In this document: positions 25,978 through 35,500 of the stretch, piece after piece
Numbering within the stretch: position 1 is the stretch's first letter
Layout: every line of letters starts with the position of its first letter
Source: Bacteroides graminisolvens DSM 19988 = JCM 15093
Lineage (GTDB): Bacteria > Bacteroidota > Bacteroidia > Bacteroidales > Bacteroidaceae
Length of the DNA: 51,501 nt
Direction: 5' to 3'
Assembly: GCF_000428125.1 (NCBI RefSeq)
Contig: NZ_ATZI01000017.1
Span: 1 to 51,501 of the forward strand
Translations under genes and position numbers: made by a program
Notes under the pieces: generated by a model
Databases searched by the model: none
Seen by the model: the letters and a program-made list of their open reading frames with translations, nothing else
What the model was told of the DNA's origin: nothing

Positions 25978-28900
25978 TCATGTCATTGATACCCTTCCGC
26001 GATCTTCCTTTGCAAAGCCACGCTGAATTGTTTTATCGATGCCTTTTTGCATAGAAGCTTCCACAATAGTTCCCAACCGAGAATAACCAAACAATTTAGC
26101 GGTTTCGCGAATTAAATCTTCGCGCAACAAACTAAATTGTGATTCTAAAACCTCTTTTACAGCAACGCTAACTTCCTCAGGAGAAATATCAGAGGCTGTT
26201 GTCATATAAACACGATAATTCATATACTCCGTGGGGCTCTGTTCATCACGCCAAAAAAAACGTTCTTTAGCAGAGCCAGTATATTTAAGATTCATCCGAG
26301 CAAATATTTTATTAAAATGCTCACCAATACGGTTTCCAATACGAGATATGCCCCACATTGAAAGAACACGTCGACAAAGCTGTTCTCGACTAATTGGAGC
26401 TTCTAAGGCAATAACATCTTTTATTTGACGAGCAATTAGTTCCTCCCATTGAGGGTGGGTAAATTCATCGGGAAGAACTCCACAAAAATGAATCGGAGCA
26501 GATACATAATCGACTTTATAGCTCACATAGTCCTTTTGTATAATCACTTGCTCTACTGGTTTCTCAGTAATTTGCTTTTCTTGAAAAGAAATTTCAAGGT
26601 CATTTATTTCATCATTAGGCTTCTTTCCCATGCTCATCTGAGCCTGATTAATTGCTCTTATTATCTCAGATATTACTTTCTCATGATTATCAATCCAATC
26701 CATTGTCCAAACACGATAAATATTCCATCCTAAAAGCCTAAGAATATCTTGCTGAATAATCTCTCTATCCCGTACTGTTTTAGCCGATTTGTAGTTATAT
26801 CCATCACAAAGAATTCCTAAAAGATACTCTGACTTATTATCAGTATTGACTATACCTATGTCAACGCGATAACCTGAACATCCAATATTGGTATGTACCT
26901 CATAGCCGCATTCTCGTATTTTGTTTGCAATAATATCTGTAAGCGATTTATTTTTCAATTGGTCATGCAACGAAACTATAGACACCGCTTTCTTACCCTT
27001 CTCCGCATATTCAAGAAAAGATTTAAGCCCAGCCACTCCTTCAGCAGATGTTCGTGACAAGTCTATTTGATCTGCACGAAGGGTTGAAAAAACCTTCATT
27101 TCATAACGAGCCCTAGATACTGCAACATTTAATCGCCGCCATCCCCCCTCACGATTCAAAGGGCCAAAATTTAAGCTGATCTTTCCTTCCTTGTCAGGGC
27201 CATACGCCACAGAGAAGAGAATTACGTCACGTTCATCACCTTGTACATTCTCTAGATTTTTAATAAACAATGGTTCTGAAGAGTCTAATGCTAAAGTCTC
27301 CAACTCCGGATTTCGAGCAAAAGCTTCAGTAAGTAAATCCTCAATCAATACCTGTTGAACAGAGCTAAAAGTAACAACACCAATACTTCGTTTAGACAAT
27401 TTATGATCTGAAAGCCGAATTAATATCTCCCTTACAACAGCATCGGCTTCAGCTCTATTTTGGCGACTTTTACTTTTGTCATAAAACCCTGAAACAGGCT
27501 GAAAAGTAACCTTATTTTTTATATCATCAGGTGATGGAAATGTAAGTAGTTTATTTTCATAGTATTGCGAATTACTAAAAGCAATCAAACTTTCATGTTT
27601 GCTACGATAATGCCACAAAAGATATTTTGAAGGCATTGATAATGCTAAGCAGTCATCAAGAATGCTCTCCATATCTTCTTTATCAAGGTTCTCCTCATCC
27701 ACATTATTTGAAGAGAAGAAGTTTGTTGGTGGCATCTGCTTTGGGTCACCAACAACTATTAATGTTTGACCGCGAGCTATTGCACCAATTGCTTCGCAAG
27801 TTGGCATCTGCGAGGCTTCATCAAAAATTACTAAATCAAAATTTACATTATCAACATCGATATATTGAGCAACAGACATAGGACTCATCAACATGCATGG
27901 ATTGATACGGGTTATCAAATTGGGTATCGTATCAAAAAGTTTACGTATCGACATCCCTCGCCCATTATTTCTAATATTACGTTGCAAGATTCCAACTTCA
28001 GAACTTTGTGATGCCTCTCTAACAAATGAAGGAATATTAGCGGCTAATTTGGCAAATAGTTCTTCACGCGTCAATTTCTCAAACTGAGTTGTTAATTCTT
28101 TAAACTTACGTATTTTATCTTCAAATAATTTTCCATTAAAATTAGCAAGTGTCGGGCATGAATCAACTATATAATTAATTATTGACTTATATATAGCTTT
28201 ATTAAACGCCTTTATTAGCTGTTTTGTTTCTTTGGATATAATGTATCCCACAAAAGCATCTAACCCTTTTTCAAATGCTTGCTGCTTAATGCTATTCCAG
28301 CCACACCAATCTTTTAGCTGTTCTATATTATCTAAAAGTCGTTCCGATAGAAGCAACTTTTCATCGACCCAATGCTCATCATTAAATACTACGCCTGATT
28401 TCATAGAAAATTCATCATTTACAAATGATAATTCTTTAAAACAATCAACATACATCAATAATTTACTTTTATGCAATAATAGAAAACAATCAAGACCTTG
28501 TGACAGATTATTAGCAAAAAGGACACGTACTTTTAAACTAAGAGAAACATCACCTAACAGGGATATTATTTTATCTGAGAATATCACAGCCTCATCACAA
28601 GCATTCCTCATTACAACCCAATCCTCCCACAAGGGTCCGAACATCTCTGCATAGAATGTTCTCTTACTATCAATAAACCGTCTTTCATTTTTATATTTTA
28701 TTATAGTAGCTAATATTTGAGTCACATTATTTTTCTCTATATTTCCATTTAGCGAATAAGCCTGTAACGTTCTCGCTATCTTTTTTCGAGATAGCATCTT
28801 AGCTAAAAACCATTTATCTCGAGATAAGTTCCAATCAACAAGAAGCCTATCAGCATCAATATCTACAATTGTTTCTGCGAAATTTTTAATTAATTCTTCT

Positions 28901-31746
28901 TTAGATTTATCTCTTTCTATTCCGTGAGCAATAACATTTTTTATTTCTGATACTACATTTAGAACATCATTAATTTTTAAAAGAGAACTAGGAAGATACT
29001 TGGCTTCAAGTAAAAAAAGAGACAAATTAAATAGCTCTTTATATTCAGAATAAGAACTAAGATGTAGGTTACCACCTAATAAGAGTAAAATTTCATTAGT
29101 TACTAATTTCAATTTATTGAGTAACGTAATCTGCTTTTCCAATAAGTCCTTCAATTCTATTTTTATTGATTGTGAATAATTAATCAATTTCAATTCACGC
29201 AAAGGATGATTTACAATTGAGCCACAGAAATCCGAAACCACCTGAATCTGTTCTACAACATCTCTCCATTCATTAAGTCTGGATGTGGTTAACTCTTGCG
29301 CTACAGCATTTGGAAATTCAAAATCAGAGTCATTATCGGCCAAATTAGAATAACAATACAATGCATCATAAAGAGAAAATCCCGAAGGTAGTTTCCTATG
29401 TAACAGTTCAACATAATCACTCAGTTCATTGCGAAGCATAGAAAGCCTTTCTGACTCTATCAAGAAATCTTCAGGAGGTGTTTTTCGTGTTACTTCCGTT
29501 GTAATCTTTAACTGTTCAAGCACGGACGTTTTTTTTGATTTATTAGAGTGTAATTCCAAACAGAATGGAGCTAGTCCTATATCAGATAAACGTTTCTGAA
29601 CAACTGACAAAGCTGCCATTTTTTCAGCAACAAACAAAACTTTCTTGCCATGATATAATGCATCAGCTATTATATTGGTTATAGTCTGTGATTTACCAGT
29701 ACCAGGAGGGCCATGTAGAATAAAGCTTTTACCTTTTGCAGCATGACAAACAGCCTCCATTTGAAAAGAGTCTGCACTTATAGGTAAGGCTACATCAGAA
29801 GGTTTAAAATCCTTATCAAGATTGATAGCACAATCTTCAGGTACTTCCCATTCAATCATTCCAGAGACTAGACTCTTCACTATTTTATTCTTACATAATT
29901 TAGCTGCATTATTATGAATATCATTCCACATTATAAATTTACTAAACGAAAAAATTCCCAATATAGCCTGCTCTTCAACATTCCATCTCTTTTGGTTCAT
30001 TATGCCTTTACGGATGATATTAAATACTAATTTAACATCTACCCCGCTATCGTCTTTTGGTAATATCTCTAAGCCCCCTATATTTACTCCGAAATCTTGT
30101 CGTAACATCTCAAGTAGTGTGATATTCATCATTATCTCTTCTTCACGCGAACGAATAACATAACCTTTTGAGGCTGATTTTCGAACAATTTCAACAGGGA
30201 GCAATAATATCGGCGCATAGCGAGGACGCTCACTTGCTTGCGTTTCGTACCATTTTAATAACCCCAAAGCCAAATATAAAGTATTAGCACCATTTTCTTC
30301 CATAGAAGAACGAGAACTACGATATAGTCCTATTAATGAATAATTGAGTTCAGTTTCAGTAAGATATGAGCGTAATCGTTTTTGAGTTAGCTCTTGTTTC
30401 ACTAAATCAATTATGGGATCCGTTTGATGTAATGCATGGTATATTCCCGAGTCCATAAAACCATTATCCCAATCTGCAGGTTTTGGCAATACAACAAATT
30501 CATGTCCATCTGCAAGAGCATCTTCAAGAAGATTTATATTGACGGATATTAATTGTAATGTGCTTTTCGTCAATCTTATATTAAGAAGGTTATTTCTTAA
30601 AGTTAAATCTAACAATTTACGTTCCCACAACTTCTGTTTTGTAACATTAGCTTTACTAAAATCCATCACTCTATCATCTTGAAAAATAGCTTCAGGAGTA
30701 TCATTATTACGAACTATTGAGACCGGCTCAATTAACTTAAGTCCATCTGTGCCTACTATTCTTTGCGGAAGAGGTCTAATTGAAGCAAACCGACACCGTT
30801 TAATATCAACAGATAATACAAACTTCATGTAGTCGTTCAGATGATCTTCGGCTGCTACCATAGCCAAGTCAAAGCTCATATTTTTTCCTGCATTCATACA
30901 AGTAGTTTCAACTACTGCAATTTCATTGATTCCATTCGCTAGTCGTTTTGTAAGTAATGACACATCATCATTTACACTATCAGCAAAAGTATCATCAACG
31001 AGCCATCCTCCCGTAAAAGCATGCCCTTGAACAATAACTATCAATGGGTTTATCCCAACGAATTCCAGACAAGAAGCATAGAAAACCGCCATATCAAGGC
31101 ATGTGCCTAATTTTGTAGATAATATAGTTTCGCACAAACGAATGCGTTGACCTGAAAGCTCATAGCTTGCTGGCGGAGTACAATAAACAATGTTTAATTC
31201 AGCAATCGCTTCATAAATTGCAGCCATTTGTTTTTTCACTCTATCTGGAGTGCGACTTTGATATTCGTCAAAAGATGGGCTACCAGTCCATTTCTCTAGA
31301 AAGTAGGATGCTCGATGTATAATTGTGGCAATTGCAGGGCAATTCGGTGTCACAAATGCAGAAAGCATCTCCGGAAGTATAACTACTCCTGCCCACTGAT
31401 CAAAAGGCAAAATTTCTATCGGATATTTATTTATTAAGACGCTCTCGTCATTCTTTGATATTGAGACCACAATCTCACATAATATTCTTTCTGTCAACTC
31501 TGATAAGTATTTTGAAGAAACAGAAAACTCCATATCTCTAATCTCAAGCGTAGTTTTTCCCGAGATAGTATCAATATATCTTTCAATTTTATCGGTTAGA
31601 TTTGGAACAAAGGATAATGTTATTTTAATATCATCAATCGATTCATCATCTTCATTTATTATATGTATATTTTTAATTATTGGAACGTGATTTTGTTGCA
31701 TTGCAAAATTCACAGAAGAACTATAAGAGAGATTCAATTTAAGCAT
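25978..31746 (-). CDS. DUF4011/SF1 helicase/Vsr-like nuclease/DUF3320 protein, probable anti-phage factor
   Basis: The 1922-residue protein has, in order: a beta-rich N-terminus; a transglutaminase-like domain with C216 (GTCLDMAVFYAS), H242 (GHAFTGGW) and D251/D252; a DUF4011 segment from W374 (WERKLLDLTLRNNLLNIRL); a split Upf1-like SF1 helicase with Walker A GPPGTGKS (679-686), Walker B DEAS (D1309), GDPKQMPP and a late RRLNVAVSRAR motif; a long coiled insert between the helicase halves; a Vsr/MTES_1575-like nuclease with VDIGIV and CDG (D1648), then a DRE and LGW segment; and a C-terminal DUF3320. I recall this architecture as the single-gene Hhe (DUF4011-helicase-Vsr) anti-phage type. It stands alone between AT-rich gaps and is itself AT-rich, suggesting transfer. 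Role and family name are from memory. Confidence 0.82.
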   Translation of the reverse strand: MLKLNLSYSSSVNFAMQQNHVPIIKNIHIINEDDESIDDIKITLSFVPNLTDKIERYIDTISGKTTLEIRDMEFSVSSKYLSELTERILCEIVVSISKNDESVLINKYPIEILPFDQWAGVVILPEMLSAFVTPNCPAIATIIHRASYFLEKWTGSPSFDEYQSRTPDRVKKQMAAIYEAIAELNIVYCTPPASYELSGQRIRLCETILSTKLGTCLDMAVFYASCLEFVGINPLIVIVQGHAFTGGWLVDDTFADSVNDDVSLLTKRLANGINEIAVVETTCMNAGKNMSFDLAMVAAEDHLNDYMKFVLSVDIKRCRFASIRPLPQRIVGTDGLKLIEPVSIVRNNDTPEAIFQDDRVMDFSKANVTKQKLWERKLLDLTLRNNLLNIRLTKSTLQLISVNINLLEDALADGHEFVVLPKPADWDNGFMDSGIYHALHQTDPIIDLVKQELTQKRLRSYLTETELNYSLIGLYRSSRSSMEENGANTLYLALGLLKWYETQASERPRYAPILLLPVEIVRKSASKGYVIRSREEEIMMNITLLEMLRQDFGVNIGGLEILPKDDSGVDVKLVFNIIRKGIMNQKRWNVEEQAILGIFSFSKFIMWNDIHNNAAKLCKNKIVKSLVSGMIEWEVPEDCAINLDKDFKPSDVALPISADSFQMEAVCHAAKGKSFILHGPPGTGKSQTITNIIADALYHGKKVLFVAEKMAALSVVQKRLSDIGLAPFCLELHSNKSKKTSVLEQLKITTEVTRKTPPEDFLIESERLSMLRNELSDYVELLHRKLPSGFSLYDALYCYSNLADNDSDFEFPNAVAQELTTSRLNEWRDVVEQIQVVSDFCGSIVNHPLRELKLINYSQSIKIELKDLLEKQITLLNKLKLVTNEILLLLGGNLHLSSYSEYKELFNLSLFLLEAKYLPSSLLKINDVLNVVSEIKNVIAHGIERDKSKEELIKNFAETIVDIDADRLLVDWNLSRDKWFLAKMLSRKKIARTLQAYSLNGNIEKNNVTQILATIIKYKNERRFIDSKRTFYAEMFGPLWEDWVVMRNACDEAVIFSDKIISLLGDVSLSLKVRVLFANNLSQGLDCFLLLHKSKLLMYVDCFKELSFVNDEFSMKSGVVFNDEHWVDEKLLLSERLLDNIEQLKDWCGWNSIKQQAFEKGLDAFVGYIISKETKQLIKAFNKAIYKSIINYIVDSCPTLANFNGKLFEDKIRKFKELTTQFEKLTREELFAKLAANIPSFVREASQSSEVGILQRNIRNNGRGMSIRKLFDTIPNLITRINPCMLMSPMSVAQYIDVDNVNFDLVIFDEASQMPTCEAIGAIARGQTLIVVGDPKQMPPTNFFSSNNVDEENLDKEDMESILDDCLALSMPSKYLLWHYRSKHESLIAFSNSQYYENKLLTFPSPDDIKNKVTFQPVSGFYDKSKSRQNRAEADAVVREILIRLSDHKLSKRSIGVVTFSSVQQVLIEDLLTEAFARNPELETLALDSSEPLFIKNLENVQGDERDVILFSVAYGPDKEGKISLNFGPLNREGGWRRLNVAVSRARYEMKVFSTLRADQIDLSRTSAEGVAGLKSFLEYAEKGKKAVSIVSLHDQLKNKSLTDIIANKIRECGYEVHTNIGCSGYRVDIGIVNTDNKSEYLLGILCDGYNYKSAKTVRDREIIQQDILRLLGWNIYRVWTMDWIDNHEKVISEIIRAINQAQMSMGKKPNDEINDLEISFQEKQITEKPVEQVIIQKDYVSYKVDYVSAPIHFCGVLPDEFTHPQWEELIARQIKDVIALEAPISREQLCRRVLSMWGISRIGNRIGEHFNKIFARMNLKYTGSAKERFFWRDEQSPTEYMNYRVYMTTASDISPEEVSVAVKEVLESQFSLLREDLIRETAKLFGYSRLGTIVEASMQKGIDKTIQRGFAKEDRGRVSMT

Positions 31747-32122
31747 AATATATAAGTATTAATAGAATTATCTTCCACATACAAGAAACGCCACACAACG
31801 TGATATCCTACAAAAGTATAAGATTTAATATTGCAATCAAAAAAATAATAAATAATATCCTCAAAATATGATAATTACATTTTTCAAACCCATATTTATT
31901 AATCATAGTTTACAAAGCATCTTCAGTAACTTTAATAAGACATAGAACATTTACATCATTACTTGATTATTTTTATATGACTGTTATCTTAATATATCTG
32001 CATTATTTATTTATCAAAAAACTACCTTCACATATGCTGACAGTTAATAAAAATCGGTTTATTATATCTATTTTTTAGATTAAAATAAAGCTAATTAGTA
32101 AATTTATGGTAAAGAATATTCG
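31747..32122. other. AT-rich gap upstream of the helicase gene
   Basis: About 375 bp. Apart from the helicase promoter at 31811-31841 I see only AT-rich sequence without open frames or clear hairpins. It continues into the palindrome array. Confidence 0.6.
31811..31841 (-). promoter_or_regulatory. Promoter of the helicase gene
   Basis: On the minus strand TTTG (31841-31838), 19 nt, then TACTTTTG (31818-31811) is a full match to the Bacteroidetes consensus. The leader to the start codon would be about 57 nt. It shows that the helicase gene has its own promoter and is monocistronic. Confidence 0.75.
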
Positions 32123-32209
32123 TGTATACCCGGGTGTACAGCAATTGTACACCCGGGTATACAAACCGTGTACATGGGGGTGTACAAAGTCTGTACATCC
32201 GGGTAGAGA
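32123..32209. repeat. Array of four 18-bp palindromes with exact 23-bp period
   Basis: Four 18-nt units start at 32123, 32146, 32169 and 32192, separated by 5-nt spacers (GCAAT, AACCG, AAGTC). The consensus TGTACACCCGGGTGTACA is a perfect palindrome. Unit 1 (TGTATACCCGGGTGTACA) and unit 2 (TGTACACCCGGGTATACA) are exact complements of each other and could form an 18-bp hairpin. Unit 3 and unit 4 carry more changes, unit 4 losing its right half (GGGTAGAGA). There is no T-run, so it is not a terminator. The period of about two helical turns suggests a stacked protein-binding array, but no binding protein is known to me. Confidence 0.85.
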
Positions 32210-32313
32210 CGAAAATTGCTCACCTGCAAAATAAATCGCATAAGCATGCTTGTTAAAAGGCTTATATATAAGATAGATAGCGATGTATTTGTAATAAATA
32301 ACTGCAGAAAAAG

Positions 32314-32343
32314 TTGGTGATACTTGGTGATACTTGGTGAGGC
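32314..32343 (+). repeat. Tandem 10-bp repeats, first block
   Basis: TTGGTGATAC occurs twice in a row, followed by a partial third copy TTGGTGAGGC and then eight T. The same unit recurs at 32398-32417. Confidence 0.85.
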
Positions 32344-32368
32344 TTTTTTTTAGCGAAGTGTCACCCGG

Positions 32369-32391
32369 AATAATCTGATTGTCAGGTTATT
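32369..32391. repeat. Short hairpin between the two 10-bp repeat blocks
   Basis: AATAATCTGA and TCAGGTTATT pair over 10 bp with one G-T pair and a TTG loop. No T-run follows. Confidence 0.5.
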
Positions 32392-32397
32392 ACAAGG

Positions 32398-32417
32398 TTG
32401 GTGATACTTGGTGATAC
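32398..32417 (+). repeat. Tandem 10-bp repeats, second block
   Basis: Two more tandem copies of TTGGTGATAC lie 84 bp after the first block and about 88 bp before the purL promoter -7 element. Both blocks are direct repeats on the plus strand. Confidence 0.85.
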
Positions 32418-32504
32418 TTTATTTTACACTTTTTATGAGAGCGGAGAAACCAACACTTCTAAAAAACAGTAATTAAAATATTCGGAGCACAAACATTTTT
32501 TCGT

Positions 32505-32512
32505 TATCTTTG
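32505..32512 (+). promoter_or_regulatory. -7 element of purL
   Basis: TATCTTTG followed by CCGC fits TAnnTTTG. The TTCG at 32481-32484, 20 nt upstream, is a weak -33. The leader of about 35 nt contains CGTAATTCA twice (32530-32538 and 32544-32552). Confidence 0.6.
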
Positions 32513-32554
32513 CCGCATCATTTACAATACGTAATTCATAACTCGTAATTCAAT

Positions 32555-35500
32555 ATGATCTTTTTTTTCAGAACTCCTTCCACAAGCGTGATTGCCGTTG
32601 ACTGCAACCACGAACTTACCACGAATGATAGTAAGAAACTCTGCTGGCTCTTTGGAGATGCCGCTGCGGAAAGTGAAGATAACCTGCATGGCTGTTTTAT
32701 CGGGCCACGACGCGAGATGATTACTCCCTGGAGTACGAATGCCGTTGAAATCACTCAAAACATGGGGATTGACGGCATTCTTCGCATAGAGGAATACTTC
32801 CCCGTGAAAGATGAAAACGCCGATTTCGATCCCATGTTGCAACGCTTGTACAAAGGGTTGAATCAGGATGTATTCGTAACCAACCGCCAACCGGAACCGA
32901 TTGTGTACATCGAAGATCTGGAGGCTTATAACGAGAAAGAAGGTCTGGCCCTTTCTAAAGAGGAAATGGATTACCTCAAGAAGATGGAAAACGACCTGGG
33001 ACGTAAGCTGACCGACTCGGAAGTATTCGGCTTTGCCCAAATCAACTCGGAACACTGCCGTCACAAAATATTTGGCGGTACATTCGTTATCGACGGGGTG
33101 GAGATGGAATCTTCGCTTTTCCAAATGATTAAGAAAACAACGCAGGAAAACCCCAACAAGATTTTATCTGCTTACAAAGATAATGTGGCGTTTGCCGAAG
33201 GACCGGTTGTGGAACAGTTTGCTCCTGCCGATCACTCCAAACCCGACTACTTTATCATTAAAGATATTAAAACGGTGATTTCGCTCAAGGCGGAAACACA
33301 TAACTTCCCTACTACGGTTGAACCGTTCAACGGTGCATCAACCGGTACCGGTGGTGAGATTCGTGACCGTATGGGTGGCGGTAAAGGTTCATGGCCTATT
33401 GCCGGAACAGCGGTGTACATGACTTCGTATCCGCGTACGGAGGAAGGCCGCGAGTGGGAAGAAATTCTTCCGGTTCGCAAATGGTTGTACCAAACACCGG
33501 AACAGATTCTCATCAAAGCATCTAACGGAGCATCCGACTTTGGAAACAAGTTTGGCCAGCCGCTTATCTGTGGTTCGGTACTGACCTTTGAACATACCGA
33601 AAACAACGAGGTGTATGGTTACGATAAGGTGATCATGCTTGCCGGTGGTGTGGGTTATGGCACGCAAAGAGACTGTCTGAAAGGTCACCCCGAAGCGGGC
33701 AACAAGGTGGTAGTAATTGGTGGCGATAACTATCGCATCGGACTGGGTGGCGGTTCTGTTTCTTCTGTAGATACGGGTCGTTACAGCAGCGGCATTGAGC
33801 TGAATGCGGTGCAAAGGGCGAACGCCGAAATGCAGAAACGAGCTAATAACGTGGTGCGTGCTTTGTGCGAAGAGGAGGAGAATCCCATTGTTTCTATTCA
33901 CGACCACGGTTCGGCAGGACACGTTAACTGCTTGTCGGAACTGGTTGAAGAGTGCGGTGGGGTTATCGAAATGGATAAACTGCCCATTGGCGACAAAACA
34001 TTGTCGGCCAAGGAAATTATAGCCAACGAATCACAGGAGCGCATGGGACTCCTTATTAAGGAGGAAGCCATTGAGCATGTTCGTAAGATAGCCGAACGCG
34101 AAAGAGCACCGATGTATGTGGTGGGTGAAACAACAGGCGATCAGCGTTTTGCGTTTCAGCAAGCAGACGGGGTTCGTCCGTTCGACTTGGCAGTAGAGCA
34201 AATGTTCGGCTCATCACCCAAAACTTACATGATTGATAAAACGGTTGAAAGACATTACGATAATCCGACGTATGATGTGGCCAACCTGCACGAGTATCTG
34301 ACTCAAGTTTTGCAATTGGAAGCAGTGGCTTGCAAGGATTGGTTAACAAATAAGGTAGACCGTTCGGTAACGGGTAAGGTGGCGCGCCAGCAATGTCAGG
34401 GTGAAATTCAACTTCCACTGAGTGACTGTGGAGTAGTAGCACTCGATTACCGTGGAGAAAAAGGTATTGCTACTTCCATCGGACATGCACCGCAAGCGGC
34501 ACTGGCCGATCCGGCTGCGGGTTCGGTGCTTTCTGTTGCCGAATCGCTGACCAACTTGGTGTGGGCTCCGCTGGCCGAAGGTCTGGATAGTGTATCACTT
34601 TCTGCCAACTGGATGTGGCCTTGCCGCTCGCAAGAAGGGGAAGATGCCCGTCTTTACACTGCTGTCAAAGCGTTGAGTGATTTCTGCTGTGCACTGCAAA
34701 TCAATGTGCCAACGGGAAAAGACTCGTTGTCGATGACTCAGAAGTATCCCGACGGCAGCAAGGTTATTTCTCCGGGTACGGTAATCGTATCGGCAGGTGG
34801 AGAGGTGTCCGACGTTAAGAAGGTGGTTTCACCGGTAATGGTCAACGACGATAAATCGTCTTTCTATCACATTGACTTCAGCTTTGACACGTTCAAACTG
34901 GGAGGTTCTGCTTTCGCTCAGTCGCTGGGCAAGGTAGGCGATGATGTTCCTACTGTGCAGGAAGCCGAGTATTTCCGCGATGCATTCCTTGCCGTACAAG
35001 CGCTGATTAATAAGGGGCTCATCATGGCCGGACACGATATTTCAGCCGGTGGTTTGATTACTACGTTACTTGAAATGTGTTTTGCCAACGTTGAAGGGGG
35101 TATGGAGATAAGCCTCAACAAACTGAAAGAAGAAGATATTGTTAAGATTCTGTTTGCCGAAAATCCGGGTATCGTGATTCAGGTGAAAGACAAGCATAAG
35201 GATGAGATCAGCAAATTGCTGGAGGATGCCGGAGTAGGTTTCGTGAAAATAGGTAAGCCTACCGACGAACGCCATATTTTGGTGACCAAAGGGGAGGCTA
35301 CTTACCAGTTCGGCATTGATTACATGCGCGACGTTTGGTATTCTTCGTCTTACCTGCTCGACCGTAAACAGTCGATGAACGGTTGTGCCAAGAAACGTTT
35401 CGAGAACTTCCGTATGCAACCCATCGAAACGGTGTTCGCACCTTCTTTCAAGGGTAAGTTCTCACAATACGGCATTGACCCCGACCGTCGCACACCAAAC

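Noticed and set aside
32123..32163. Rho-independent terminator formed by palindrome units 1 and 2
   Set aside because: The stem is strong, but neither strand has a T-run after it and no gene ends nearby.
32123..32209. CRISPR-like array
   Set aside because: Units are 18 bp with 5-nt spacers, far too short for CRISPR spacers, and no cas genes are present.
32522..33124. Minus-strand open frame of 200 codons over the start of purL
   Set aside because: It is an antisense shadow of purL, whose identity is clear.
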